A stretch of DNA of 64,000 nucleotides from an uncultured delta proteobacterium (GCA_903843965.1 CAIMRY010000031.1:1-64000), one strand, 5' to 3'; positions 11,669 through 20,896 are shown, numbered from the stretch's first letter. Made by a program: numbers and translations. The notes: a model not told the origin generated them from the sequence alone.

Positions 11669-12067
11669 ATGCGTGTGCTTATCGTGGACGACGATTTTTA
11701 CAGCAGGGTCATGCTTCATGACATGTTGCGGCCCGTTGCGGAATGCCACATTGCGGTCAATGGCGAGGAGGCCGTGGAGGCCTTCAAGAAGGCCTTGCAG
11801 GGCGGACACCCCTATGATCTGGTCTGCATGGACCTGGTGATGCCGGAGATGGATGGCCAGCAGGCCCTGTGCGAGATGCGCGGCTTTGAGGACGACCTGG
11901 GCCTCAGCGACGAAAAGCGCTGCAAGGTCGTGGTCATCAGCATGCTTGAGGATTCCCGCGAGACCAACGACGCCTTTTTCCTCGGCGGGGCCGACTGCTT
12001 CCTGGTCAAGCCCATTGAGGAGGAGCGCTTCCTGGCGGAACTCCGCGCCCTGGGGCTCACGGCCTAG
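11669..12067 (+). CDS. Single-domain response regulator (CheY-like receiver)
   Basis: A 132-residue receiver with no output domain. The acidic pocket DDD (residues 7-9), the phosphoacceptor Asp about 55 in VCMDLVMPEMDG, the switch-region serine (VVVISM) and the lysine in FLVKP are all present. It should take phosphate from a histidine kinase and act through protein contacts. The ATG at 11669 is preferred over TTG 11666 because GGGGAG lies six bases upstream. No kinase is adjacent; the multi-PAS kinase at 3.7-7 kb lacks a receiver but sits too far away to assign as partner. Confidence 0.93.
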   Translation: MRVLIVDDDFYSRVMLHDMLRPVAECHIAVNGEEAVEAFKKALQGGHPYDLVCMDLVMPEMDGQQALCEMRGFEDDLGLSDEKRCKVVVISMLEDSRETNDAFFLGGADCFLVKPIEEERFLAELRALGLTA

Positions 12068-12116
12068 CCGGAACCCTCCAGGAACCCGGCTCGGCGTCTG
12101 GGCGGGACGAGCGGAC

Positions 12117-12153
12117 GGCGGCGGCCTGGCCGTGGCCTTCCGCCTTTTTTTTT
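12117..12153 (+). terminator. Intrinsic terminator after the receiver gene
   Basis: A GC-rich stem (GGCGG at 12120 pairing with CCGCC at 12140) is followed at once by nine T residues (12145-12153). It closes the MBL-fold/receiver unit. Confidence 0.75.
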
Positions 12154-12261
12154 GGGGCGCCCCCGCCCCTTGGCTGCATTTGAACTTCGATGAAAAGTCG
12201 GCTACTGAAGCCTACGACGTCGCACGGCCAGAAGGCCTAAAGCGACCCACAGGACAGGTGC

Positions 12262-13836
12262 ATGAGTCAGATTCTCGGGATCAAGTTCAGCGACCACGGG
12301 CCGGTGTGCTATTTCGCCTCCGGAGCCCATGTGGTGCGCGTGGGGCAGTCCGTGCTGGTGGAGACCGACCAGGGCCTGGCCCTGGGCCAGGTGGCCACGG
12401 TGGCTGCCCCGGAAGCCGCACATCAGGACGCGCATGTCGTTATTGTGGCCGTGGCTGAAAGCGTCCCGGCCGACAACGCTCCGGCCGATGCCCTGGCCGA
12501 TGCCCCGGCCTCCTTTGAGGCCGTGTTCATCAGCGCGGACTGGCAGGGCGATGTTGACGACGCTCCCCAGGCCGAAGCTCCCGTGGCCCAGGCCGAAGCG
12601 ATTGCTCCGGAGTCCAAGCAGCCCTCGCAACAGGAGCAGGAGGAGGACACGTCCACCGGCGGGGTCTACTCCCTGGAGCAGGCCGCCCAGTACCAGCCCC
12701 GGCCCAGCACCTCCGCCGGGCTGCAGCACATCCACCGCCTGGCCGGGCCGCAGGACCTGGAGACCGGGGCCGAGAACAAGCGCCTGGCGCGCCGGGCCTT
12801 CAATTTCTGCCGGGGCTGCATCTCCCACCAGAACCTGGACATGAAGCTGGTGGACGTGGAGGTGCTGCACGACCGCAGCAAGATGATCTTCTACTTCACC
12901 GCCCCAAACCGCATCGATTTCCGCGAGCTCATCAAGAGCCTGGTGCGGGAGTTCCATACGCGCATCGAGCTGCGCCAGATCGGCGTGCGCCACGAGACGC
13001 AGATGGTCGGGGCCATCGGCAACTGCGGGCAGGTGGTCTGCTGTCGCCGCTTCCTGCGCAAGTTCGCGCCGGTGACCATCAAGATGGCCAAGGAGCAGAA
13101 CCTGTTCCTGAACCCGGCCAAGATCTCCGGCATCTGCGGGCGGCTCTTGTGCTGCCTGAGCTACGAGCAGAAGGGCTACGAGGAATTCCACAAGCAGTGC
13201 CCCAAGATCGGCAAGCGCATCCAGACGGCCATCGGCAACGCCAAGGTGCTGCGCGCCAACTTCTTCAAGAAATCCATCTCCGTCTGGGTCGAGGATCTGG
13301 GCGAGCGCGAGTTCACGCTTGAGGAATGGAAGGACCTGGTGAGCCGCCAGCTCTCGGCCGAGGGCGCGGCCCAGGCCCCGGAGGGCCTGGCCCCGGAACG
13401 CCAGGGCCGCCAGGGCGGCGGCAGGGCGTCCACGGGCCGCCCGGCCAGGCCGGAGCGTTCAGCGCGGCCCGAGAGGCCCGAAAGGCCCGAAAGGTCCGAC
13501 CGGCCAGAACGGTCTGAAAAATCCGACAGGTCCGACCGGCCTGAGAAGTCTGAACGGCCCGACAGGCCCGAACGGTCTGAGAAGTCCGACCGGCCCGACA
13601 GGGCCGAAAGGCACGGCCGTCCCGACAGGCCGGAGCCCAGGGCCCAGGCTGCGGACGGCCAGGAGGGCGCGCCCAGGGCAACGGCCCCGCAGGCGGCCCA
13701 GCAGATGCCCCAGCAGATGCCCGACGGCGCGCCCACAGAGCCCGGCGCCGAGCGCCCGGCCAGGCCCGAGGGCGAGGCCGGACGCTCCCGGCCCAGGCGC
13801 AAGCGTCGCAAGGGCAGGGGCCCCAAGCCCGTTTAG
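12262..13836 (+). CDS. ricT: PSP1/RicT-family protein with a long Arg/Glu/Pro-rich tail
   Basis: A 524-residue protein. The PSP1 domain (about residues 180-360) is recognised from NLDMKLVDVEVLHDRSKMIF, GNCGQVVCCRRFL and GICGRLLCCLSYEQKGY; the paired cysteines match the RicT (YaaT) family, which in Bacillus binds Fe-S clusters with RicA and RicF and assists RNase Y. The first 20-60 residues also resemble the family N-terminus. A low-complexity Ala/Glu linker separates the two parts. The C-terminal 140 residues are a charged tail of repeated PER/SDR/PDR units. Neither RicA nor RicF is in the window. It lies 63 bases before metG and is probably co-transcribed with it. Confidence 0.87.
   Translation: MSQILGIKFSDHGPVCYFASGAHVVRVGQSVLVETDQGLALGQVATVAAPEAAHQDAHVVIVAVAESVPADNAPADALADAPASFEAVFISADWQGDVDDAPQAEAPVAQAEAIAPESKQPSQQEQEEDTSTGGVYSLEQAAQYQPRPSTSAGLQHIHRLAGPQDLETGAENKRLARRAFNFCRGCISHQNLDMKLVDVEVLHDRSKMIFYFTAPNRIDFRELIKSLVREFHTRIELRQIGVRHETQMVGAIGNCGQVVCCRRFLRKFAPVTIKMAKEQNLFLNPAKISGICGRLLCCLSYEQKGYEEFHKQCPKIGKRIQTAIGNAKVLRANFFKKSISVWVEDLGEREFTLEEWKDLVSRQLSAEGAAQAPEGLAPERQGRQGGGRASTGRPARPERSARPERPERPERSDRPERSEKSDRSDRPEKSERPDRPERSEKSDRPDRAERHGRPDRPEPRAQAADGQEGAPRATAPQAAQQMPQQMPDGAPTEPGAERPARPEGEAGRSRPRRKRRKGRGPKPV
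13440..13640 (+). repeat. Degenerate short repeats encoding the RicT charged tail
   Basis: About 200 bases of imperfect 9-15-base units (variants of CGGCCCGAAAGG and TCTGAAAAATCC) encode alternating Arg/Lys, Glu/Asp, Pro and Ser. Their similarity suggests expansion by slippage, so tail length probably varies among strains. Confidence 0.8.
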
Positions 13837-13899
13837 GTTCGCAGGGCCTTCATAATCCGCCACCACCAAAAGGTCAGGAAACGCTCCAAGGAGTCGAGA

Positions 13900-15882
13900 G
13901 TGAGCCGCTTTTTCGTCACCACGCCCATCTTCTACGTCAACGCGAAGCCGCACCTGGGCCACGCCTACACCACCATCCTGGCCGACGCCATGACCCGCTT
14001 CCACCGGCTCATGGGCGAGGAGTGCTTCTTCCTCACCGGCACGGACGAGCACGGCGACAAGATCGCCAAGGCCTCCGAGGAGGCCGGGCAGTCGCCCAAG
14101 GAATACGCCGACCAGATCAGCGGGCTGTTCCGTGCCCTGGGGCCCCTGCTGGGGGCCAAGCCCGACCACTTCATCCGCACCACCGACCCCGAGCACATCA
14201 AGACCGTGCAGAAGGTGTTGCAGAAGGTGTACGAGGCCGGGGACATCTACTTCGGCGAATACGGCGGGCATTATTGCTTCGGCTGCGAGCGTTTCTATAC
14301 CGAAAAGGAGCTTGTGGACGGCATGTGCCCGGACCACAAGACCAGGCCGGAATACATCGCCGAGAAGAACTACTTCTTCCGCATGTCCAAGTACCAGGCC
14401 TGGCTCATCGACTACATCAACCAGACCCCGGACTTCATCCGCCCGGCGCGCTACCGCAACGAGGTCCTAAGCCTGCTGGAGTCCGGCGCGCTGGAGGATT
14501 TGTGCATCTCCCGACCCAAGAGCCGCCTCACCTGGGGCATTGAGCTGCCCTTTGACCAGGACTTCGTCTGCTACGTCTGGTTCGACGCGCTTTTGAACTA
14601 TGTCAGCGCGCTGAACTACCCGCGCGGCGAAAAGTTCAAGAAGTTCTGGCCCGCCAACCACATCGTGGCCAAGGACATCCTGAAGCCCCACGCCGTGTTC
14701 TGGCCGACCATGCTCAAGTCTGCGGGCATCGCACCCTACCAGTCGCTCAATGTGCACGGCTACTGGCTGGTGCGGGACACCAAGATGTCCAAGTCGCTCG
14801 GCAACGTGGTGGAGCCGAAACAGATGGTCGACGCCTACGGGACCTCGGCCTTCCGCTACTTTCTGCTGCGGGAGATGGCCTTCGGATCGGACGCCTCGTT
14901 CACGGAGGAAGCCCTGGTGGGCCGCCTCAACGCCGACCTGGCCAACGACCTGGGCAACCTGTTCAACCGCGTGCTGTCCATGACGCACAAGTATTTCGAG
15001 GGCAAGGTGCCCAGCCCCGGCGCAGAGGCCGAGGAGGACGCCGAGCTCAAGCGCCTGGGCCGCGACGCCATGCGCAGTTTCCAGGGCCACTTTGCGGAGT
15101 TCCGCACCGCCCGCGCCCTGGAGTCCCTCTGGGAGCTGGTGCGCGCCCTGAACAAGTACATCGACACCGCCGCGCCCTGGACCCTGTTCAAGAACAAGGA
15201 CAAGGCCCGCCTGGGCACGGTGATGTACATGCTGCTGGAGCACATGCGGAAAATCGCCGTGCACCTCTGGCCCGTGATGCCCGAGGCCAGCGTGAAGATG
15301 CACGAGCAGCTGGGCTGCGCCTTTGACCTGGAAAAGGTGCACCTGGCCAAGGAGCCCGAGGTCTGGGGCCTGCTCGACTCCGGCCTGGACGTGCTGCCGA
15401 CCTCGAACCTGTTCCCGCGCGTGGACGTGCCCGAGCCGGTGCCGCCCGCTGCCCCCGCCGTGCCTGTGGACAGCCAGGAGGCCCTCAAGGCTGCGGCTGC
15501 GGAGCCCAAGAAAAAGGCCCCGGCCAAGACAGCCGAGGCCCCTGTCGGCCCGGCGGAGTCCATTGAGTTCGCGGACTTCCAGAAGCTGGACCTGCGCGTG
15601 GGCACTGTGCTCTCCGCCGCCAAGCACCCGGACGCGGACAAGCTGCTGGTGGTGCAGGTGGCCCTGGGCGAGCCCGAGCCCAGGCAGATCGTGGCCGGCC
15701 TGGCCGACCGCTTCAGCCCGGAGGATCTGGTGGGCAGGCAGGTGGTGGTGGTGGCCAACCTGGCCCCGCGCAAGCTGCGCGGCCTCATGAGCCAGGGCAT
15801 GATCCTGGTGGCCAAGGACGCCGAGGTCACGCGCCTGCTGACCTCTGCGGGCATGGTCGACGACGGCGGCAAGGTGGCCTAG
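13900..15882 (+). CDS. metG: Methionyl-tRNA synthetase
   Basis: A 660-residue enzyme that charges tRNA-Met and initiator tRNA with methionine. The class I signatures are present: KPHLGHAYTT (HIGH-type) near residue 17 and DTKMSKSLGN (KMSKS) near 300. A zinc knuckle with CFGC and a later CPDH is present. An Ala/Pro/Lys-rich linker leads to the C-terminal Arc1p-like tRNA-binding domain (about 555-660; LDLRVGTVLSAAKHPDADKL), which usually supports dimerisation and tRNA capture. The GTG start has AAGGAG six bases upstream. ricT precedes it, a pairing also seen near metS in Bacillus. Confidence 0.97.
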   Translation: MSRFFVTTPIFYVNAKPHLGHAYTTILADAMTRFHRLMGEECFFLTGTDEHGDKIAKASEEAGQSPKEYADQISGLFRALGPLLGAKPDHFIRTTDPEHIKTVQKVLQKVYEAGDIYFGEYGGHYCFGCERFYTEKELVDGMCPDHKTRPEYIAEKNYFFRMSKYQAWLIDYINQTPDFIRPARYRNEVLSLLESGALEDLCISRPKSRLTWGIELPFDQDFVCYVWFDALLNYVSALNYPRGEKFKKFWPANHIVAKDILKPHAVFWPTMLKSAGIAPYQSLNVHGYWLVRDTKMSKSLGNVVEPKQMVDAYGTSAFRYFLLREMAFGSDASFTEEALVGRLNADLANDLGNLFNRVLSMTHKYFEGKVPSPGAEAEEDAELKRLGRDAMRSFQGHFAEFRTARALESLWELVRALNKYIDTAAPWTLFKNKDKARLGTVMYMLLEHMRKIAVHLWPVMPEASVKMHEQLGCAFDLEKVHLAKEPEVWGLLDSGLDVLPTSNLFPRVDVPEPVPPAAPAVPVDSQEALKAAAAEPKKKAPAKTAEAPVGPAESIEFADFQKLDLRVGTVLSAAKHPDADKLLVVQVALGEPEPRQIVAGLADRFSPEDLVGRQVVVVANLAPRKLRGLMSQGMILVAKDAEVTRLLTSAGMVDDGGKVA

Positions 15883-16344
15883 AAGGACACGACCGCCAGC
15901 GGACAGGGGCACGCGTTTTCTGCGCGCACTCATGTTCATGCGCAGACGCACGGATATTTGCCCTTCCGCCTGTTGCGCTGGCGTCGGCGGAATGCCGAAG
16001 ACCGCGCGCCCAGGCTCGGACGGCGGCTGTAAGAGGCTCGGACGGCGGCTCGGACGACGAATCGTCCGTCGAATCGAACAACGGCACGCGCCGCAACCGA
16101 GGTGAACCGGGAACATCTCCGGCTGATTTTCCTGGAACGTCCTGCCTGCCCCGCCACAGCCCGGAGCCCCTCCCCTCAACGCTAGGCCGCCAGCGGGTGG
16201 CGTAACGTTGGCAGCGCAGTCAGCGCGGCAACGGCAGCGGAGCATGCGCCGGTTGCGCTGGCCTGTTTGGCCTTGATTCCTGGGGCAGGGTAGCAGAGAC
16301 AAGAGATGGGCCACGCCAGCACTGACGTAACCCACCGGAAATTT
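15883..16344. other. Long intergenic region between metG and tRNA-Arg
   Basis: These 462 bases contain no gene that I can support. They hold a 16-bp direct repeat (16013-16050), a seven-base-pair hairpin (16051-16068), and a second weak dyad near 16190 (CGCCA/TGGCG). No T-run follows either hairpin, so no clear metG terminator is visible. Confidence 0.6.
16013..16068. repeat. 16-bp direct repeat plus adjacent hairpin
   Basis: GGCTCGGACGGCGGCT occurs at 16013-16028 and 16035-16050, six bases apart. It is followed directly by CGGACGA-CGAA-TCGTCCG, a perfect seven-bp stem with a four-base loop at 16051-16068. The function is unknown. Confidence 0.8.
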
Positions 16345-16421
16345 TGGCGTGCCAGGAAGGATTCGAACCCTCGACCGTCAGCTTAGAAGGCTGATGCTCT
16401 ATCCACCTGAGCTACTGGCAC
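16345..16421 (-). tRNA. tRNA-Arg (anticodon TCT)
   Basis: On the minus strand this folds as a full cloverleaf. The acceptor stem GTGCCAG pairs with CTGGCAC, the anticodon stem TCAGC/GCTGA closes the loop CTTCTAA, and the T loop is GGTTCGAATCC. Loop positions 34-36 read TCT, so it decodes AGA/AGG arginine codons. The 3' CCA is encoded (16347-16345). Confidence 0.96.
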
Positions 16422-16435
16422 GCGCGGGGAACCAT

Positions 16436-16464
16436 TCACTAATCAAGCTATGGGGCGCGGTCAA
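16436..16464 (-). promoter_or_regulatory. Promoter of tRNA-Arg
   Basis: On the minus strand TTGACC (16464-16459) and TAGTGA (16441-16436) are 17 bases apart. The -10 ends about 14 bases before the mature tRNA 5' end. Confidence 0.6.
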
Positions 16465-16487
16465 GGCCTGCGTCCAAAAGGTCCTGT

Positions 16488-17819
16488 GTGACGCACGCGC
16501 CAACCTTCCAAGATTTCCTGCACCAGTTGGACAGTCTGGGCCTGTTCCACATGGACCTGAGCCTGGAGCGCATGGCCGAATTCGTGCGGCGCAGCGGGCC
16601 GCCGCGCTTCCCGGTGCTGCACGTGGTGGGCACCAACGGCAAGGGCTCCACCGCCACGATCCTGGCCGAGCTGCTGCGTGCCCACGGCCTGCGCGTGGGG
16701 CTTTTCACCAGCCCGCACTTTGTCAGCGTGCGCGAGCGCATCCTGGTGGACGGGGCCATGCTGCCGGAGGACGCCTGGGCGCGCCTGGGTCATGAAGCCC
16801 TGCGCCGGTCCGAGGGCCTGGACCTGACCTACTTCGAGCTGCTGACCGCCCTGGCCGTGCTGGCCTTTGCCGAGGCCGGGCCGGGGGAAGCGGGCGTCGA
16901 CGTGGCGGTGATGGAGGCGGGCCTGGGCGGGCGCTTTGACGCCACCAACGTGCTTTCGCCCGCGCTCACGGTGTTCACGCCCATCGGCCTGGACCACATG
17001 AACGTGCTGGGCGACACCCTGGCCGAGATCGCAGCCGACAAGGCCGGGGCCATGCGTCGGCCTGTGCGGGGTGGCGGGCTGGCCATCAGCGCGCACCAGG
17101 AGCCCGAGGCCATGGAGGTCCTGCGGCGCGTGGCCGGGGAGGCCGGGGCAGAGCTGGTGGGCGTGGGCGAGGTGCTTTCGTACTCGCGCGCCAAGGGCCG
17201 TGTGACGCCCGCGCCAAAGGCGAGAGTTTTTTCGCCGCACATGACCGGGTTGCGGCTGAGCCTGCCGGGCCTGCACCAGCAGGACAACGCCCGCCTGGCC
17301 CTGGCCGCCTTTGCGCTGTGGGCCGCGCGGCTGCGCCTGCCGGTGATCGAGGAGGCCTGCCAGGAGGCTTTCCGGTGCGCCTTCATCCCTGGCCGCATGC
17401 AGCATGTGCCTGCCGGGGCCGGGTTGCCGGAGCTTATTTTGGACGGCGGGCACAATGCCCACGGGCTGGCGGCGCTGGGGGCCTCGCTGGAGGCCGAGGC
17501 CATCCGCCCGGCTGCAGTGGTCTTCGGCTGCCTGCGCGACAAGCCGCTGGCCACCATGCTGCCGCTGGTGCGCGCCCTCACGGACGGAACCGTGTACGCC
17601 GCTGGCATCCCGTCCTGCCCGCGCGCCTGCGAACCCGAGGAGCTGGCCGCGCTGCTGGGGCCTGGGGCCGTGCCTGCGGCGGATGTCCACGCCGCCCTGG
17701 CGCGCTGCATGGCGGATGGGGACAGCGGCGGTGCCGGGCCGGTGCTTGTCTGCGGTTCCTTGTATTTGCTGGGCGAGTTTTATATGACACATCCTGGCCT
17801 GCTGGAGCGTCCGGAGTGA
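16488..17819 (+). CDS. folC: Folylpolyglutamate synthase / dihydrofolate synthase
   Basis: A 443-residue Mur-ligase-type enzyme that adds glutamate to dihydropteroate and then to folates, using ATP. The P-loop VVGTNGKGSTATILAELL is near residue 45. GLGGRFDATNV and the C-terminal ligase domain, with DGGHNAHG, are present. The start is a GTG at 16488 with AAGG a few bases upstream; it diverges from tRNA-Arg. A 75-base gap containing two 13-base direct repeats separates it from selA. Confidence 0.95.
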   Translation: MTHAPTFQDFLHQLDSLGLFHMDLSLERMAEFVRRSGPPRFPVLHVVGTNGKGSTATILAELLRAHGLRVGLFTSPHFVSVRERILVDGAMLPEDAWARLGHEALRRSEGLDLTYFELLTALAVLAFAEAGPGEAGVDVAVMEAGLGGRFDATNVLSPALTVFTPIGLDHMNVLGDTLAEIAADKAGAMRRPVRGGGLAISAHQEPEAMEVLRRVAGEAGAELVGVGEVLSYSRAKGRVTPAPKARVFSPHMTGLRLSLPGLHQQDNARLALAAFALWAARLRLPVIEEACQEAFRCAFIPGRMQHVPAGAGLPELILDGGHNAHGLAALGASLEAEAIRPAAVVFGCLRDKPLATMLPLVRALTDGTVYAAGIPSCPRACEPEELAALLGPGAVPAADVHAALARCMADGDSGGAGPVLVCGSLYLLGEFYMTHPGLLERPE

Positions 17820-17836
17820 TTCGGCCAGCAAACTGG

Positions 17837-17873
17837 TTGCCAAGCTGGCCGCCAAGCCAATTGCCAAGCTGGC
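17837..17873. repeat. 13-bp direct repeats between folC and selA
   Basis: TTGCCAAGCTGGC occurs at 17837-17849 and again at 17861-17873, in a short stretch rich in GCCAAGC variants. They end just before the selA ribosome binding site (GGAGG at 17883). The role is unknown. Confidence 0.75.
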
Positions 17874-17894
17874 AGTCCCATTGGAGGTTCTGAC

Positions 17895-19391
17895 GTGAGC
17901 ACGCTTTTCCGCCACCTGCCCGCCGTGGACCAGTGCCTTGCCGCCCTGGCTGCAGACGAGGGCGGCCTGGACAAATCCCAGAACCCCGGCCAGAGTCCCG
18001 GCCAGAGTCTGGGCCTGCACGCTCTGCCGCGCCCGCTCCTCAAGGACCTGGTGAACGCCTTTCTGGACCTGGTGCGCGAGGAGATCCGCGCCGGGGCCTT
18101 TGCCGACCAGGCCCAGCTCAGCCTGGGCGCGCTCTATCCGCGCATGCTGGCCTACGTGCGCCAGGGGGCCAGGCCGCGCTTCCGCCGCGTGCTGAACGCC
18201 ACGGGCGTGGTGGTGCACACCAACATGGGCCGCTCGCTTTTGGCCCCGGAGGCCGTGGCCGCCGTGGCCCAGGCCGCCGCGCACTACTCCAACCTGGAGT
18301 TCGACCTGGCCACGGGCGAGCGCGGCAGCCGCTATGCCCACGTTGAATCCTTGCTCTGCCGCCTGACCGGGGCCGAGGCCGCCCTGGTGGTGAACAACAA
18401 CGCCGCCGCCGTGCTCATCGTGCTGGACACCCTGTGCATGGGCCGCGAGGTCATCGTCTCGCGCGGGCAACTGGTGGAGATCGGCGGGAGCTTCCGCATC
18501 CCCGAGGTCATGGCCAAGAGCGGGGCCGTGCTGCGCGAGGTCGGGGCCACCAACCGCACGCACCTGCGCGACTACGAGGCCGCCGTCGGGCCGGAGACTG
18601 CGGCCTTCATGAAGGTCCACACCTCCAACTTCCGGCAGGTGGGCTTTGTCAAGGAGGTGCCGCTGCGCGAGCTCAAGACACTGGCTGTCGCCTGCGGCCT
18701 GCCGGTCATCGAGGACCTGGGCAGCGGCAGCCTGCTGCGCCTGGACGCCGACGGCCTGCCGGGCGAGCCCACGGCTGCCGAGGCCATAGCCGACGGCGCG
18801 GACGTGGTCTCCTTTTCCGGCGACAAGGTCCTGGGCGGTCCCCAGGCGGGCATCATCGTGGGCCGCCGGGAGATCATCGAGCGCATCAAGAAGAACCCGC
18901 TGAACCGCGCCCTGCGCATCGACAAGATGACCCTGGCCGCGCTGGAGGCCACCCTGCGCCTGTACCTGGACCCGGACCTGGCCCGTGGCCGCGTACCCAC
19001 GCTGGCCATGATGACCCGCCCGCTCAAGTCCCTGCGCTCCCAGGCCGCGTGCCTGGCCGGGCTGCTCAAAAGGGGTCTCGGCGGGGGGATTGAGGTGAGC
19101 GTGCGTCCGGGCGTGTCGCGCGTGGGCGGCGGGGCCTTTCCCGAGGCCGACCTGCCCACGGCCCTGGTGGCCCTGACGCCGGTTCAAAGGCCGGGCGCGG
19201 ACGCCGGGCTGAACCCCGGCACGCACCACGGCCTCTCGGTGGACGGCTTGCGCCAGGCCCTGCTGGCCACGGACCCGCCCCTGGTGGCCCGGGTGGAGGA
19301 CGGCGCGTTGTGTCTGGACCCGCGCACCCTGGCCCCTGCGGAGCATCCGCTGGTCCTCTCGGCCCTGCGCCAGGCCCTGGGTGGCACATAA
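17895..19391 (+). CDS. selA: L-seryl-tRNA(Sec) selenium transferase
   Basis: A PLP enzyme that converts Ser-tRNA(Sec) to Sec-tRNA(Sec) using selenophosphate. The conserved central region (ATGVVVHTNMGRSLLAPEA) and the Schiff-base lysine in FSGDKVLGGPQAG are present. At 498 residues it is slightly longer than E. coli SelA (463), partly from an N-terminal run with repeated GQSPGQSLG. The GTG start has GGAGG seven bases upstream. With selB 1.7 kb downstream it shows that the organism makes selenoproteins; selD and the Sec tRNA are not in this window. Confidence 0.96.
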   Translation: MSTLFRHLPAVDQCLAALAADEGGLDKSQNPGQSPGQSLGLHALPRPLLKDLVNAFLDLVREEIRAGAFADQAQLSLGALYPRMLAYVRQGARPRFRRVLNATGVVVHTNMGRSLLAPEAVAAVAQAAAHYSNLEFDLATGERGSRYAHVESLLCRLTGAEAALVVNNNAAAVLIVLDTLCMGREVIVSRGQLVEIGGSFRIPEVMAKSGAVLREVGATNRTHLRDYEAAVGPETAAFMKVHTSNFRQVGFVKEVPLRELKTLAVACGLPVIEDLGSGSLLRLDADGLPGEPTAAEAIADGADVVSFSGDKVLGGPQAGIIVGRREIIERIKKNPLNRALRIDKMTLAALEATLRLYLDPDLARGRVPTLAMMTRPLKSLRSQAACLAGLLKRGLGGGIEVSVRPGVSRVGGGAFPEADLPTALVALTPVQRPGADAGLNPGTHHGLSVDGLRQALLATDPPLVARVEDGALCLDPRTLAPAEHPLVLSALRQALGGT

Positions 19392-19501
19392 TATTTTGGA
19401 GCGACTACAAGAAGGCCGATGCGATCGCCAGAAAAATCCGCTGAAAGATCCGCGATCTGGAAAAATTCTGGAATAATTTTGAACAGGTTTGGAGCACACC
19501 C

Positions 19502-20896
19502 GTGAGCAAATTGAAGCCCGAACTGGAACATACCTCCCGCAACTGCTGGGATGTCTACGCCTCCGCCGTTGACCGCAAGGCGCTCGCCGCCTGCGCCGAC
19601 AGCTACATGCGCTTTCTCTCCACCTGCAAGACCGAGCGCGAGACCATTGATTATGTGCTGGACGCCGTGAAAAAGGCCGGGTTCAGCGAGACCCTGGCGG
19701 CCAGCACCAAGGCTTACGCCCGGGTGCTGCGCGGCAAGTCCATCCTGCTGGTGCGGCGCGGACGTAAGCCCCTGTCCCAGGGCTTCCGCCTGCTCGGGGC
19801 CCACGCCGACACCCCGCGCATCGACCTGAAGCAGCACCCGCTGTACGAGGACACGGACCTGGGGCTCATGAAGACCCACTACTACGGCGGCATCCGCAAG
19901 TACCAGTGGCTGGCGCGCGAGCTGGCCCTGCACGGCGTGGTGGTCAAGAAGGACGGCGGCATCGTCAAGGTCTGCGTGGGCGAGGACCCGAACGACCCTG
20001 TCCTGACCATCACCGACCTCTTGCCGCACCTGGCTTACAAGCAGGTGGAGCAGAAGGTCTCCGAGGCCTTTGAGGCCGAGAAACTCAATGCCGTCGTCGC
20101 CCACGAGCCCGCCAACGCGGGCGACGAGAAGCGCGCCAAGGACAAGGACCGCGTGCGCCAGCGCGTGCTGGAGCTTTTGCACAAGCGCTACGGCGTCACC
20201 GAGAGCGACCTGTTCAGCGCCGAGCTGCAGCTGGTGCCTGCCGGCCCGGCGCGCAACGTCGGGCTCGACGGCTCCATGATCGGCGGCTATGGCCACGACG
20301 ACCGCTCCTGCGTCTTTGCCGCGCTCCAGGCCCTTTTGTCCGAGAAGACCCCGGAGCACACCCAGCTGGTGCTGTTCTGGGACAAGGAGGAGATCGGCAG
20401 CGAGGGCGGCACCGGGGCCCAGTCCCTGTTCTTCGAGTACGCCGTGGCCGACCTGCTGGCCGCCTGGGAGCCCAAGGCCCGGCTGTCCGAGGTCTTTCTG
20501 CGCGGCATGGCCATCAGCGCAGACGTGAACGCCGCCGTGGACCCTGACCACCTGGACGTTTATGAGAAGCGCAACGCCGCGTACATGGGCTATGGCCCGT
20601 GCTTCAACAAGTTCACCGGGCACCGGGGCAAGGTCGGGGCCAACGACGCGCACCCGGAATACGTGGCCTATTTGCGGAACATCCTGGACAAGGCCGGGGT
20701 GCCCTGGCAGATGGCCGAGCTGGGCAAGGTCGACCTGGGCGGCGGCGGCACCGTTGCCAAATTTCTGGCCGTGTACGGCATGGACGTCATCGACATGGGG
20801 CCTGCGGTTTTGTCCATGCACAGCCCGTTCGAGGTGCTGGGCAAGGCCGACCTCTACGCCACGGTCCTGGCCTTCCGCGCCTTTCTCAAGAGCTAG
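19502..20896 (+). CDS. M18-family aspartyl-type aminopeptidase
   Basis: A 464-residue cytosolic zinc metallopeptidase of family M18. It removes N-terminal residues from peptides, typically acidic ones in characterised members. Metal ligands are seen in LLGAHADTPR, GGYGHDDRS, WDKEEIGSEG, SADVNAAVDPDH and the C-terminal SMHSPFEV. Its length matches the bacterial M18 enzymes rather than the yeast vacuolar form. The GTG start has GGAG seven bases upstream. It lies between selA and selB with no sign that it belongs to the selenium pathway. Confidence 0.93.
   Translation: MSKLKPELEHTSRNCWDVYASAVDRKALAACADSYMRFLSTCKTERETIDYVLDAVKKAGFSETLAASTKAYARVLRGKSILLVRRGRKPLSQGFRLLGAHADTPRIDLKQHPLYEDTDLGLMKTHYYGGIRKYQWLARELALHGVVVKKDGGIVKVCVGEDPNDPVLTITDLLPHLAYKQVEQKVSEAFEAEKLNAVVAHEPANAGDEKRAKDKDRVRQRVLELLHKRYGVTESDLFSAELQLVPAGPARNVGLDGSMIGGYGHDDRSCVFAALQALLSEKTPEHTQLVLFWDKEEIGSEGGTGAQSLFFEYAVADLLAAWEPKARLSEVFLRGMAISADVNAAVDPDHLDVYEKRNAAYMGYGPCFNKFTGHRGKVGANDAHPEYVAYLRNILDKAGVPWQMAELGKVDLGGGGTVAKFLAVYGMDVIDMGPAVLSMHSPFEVLGKADLYATVLAFRAFLKS

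Noticed and set aside
14467-16335. Minus-strand open frame opposite metG
   Set aside because: Antisense to metG, no recognisable domain, and no RBS at the candidate starts.
16461-19499. Minus-strand open frame of over 1000 codons across folC and selA
   Set aside because: It is antisense to two well-identified genes and has the low-complexity Gln/Gly/His composition of a shadow frame.
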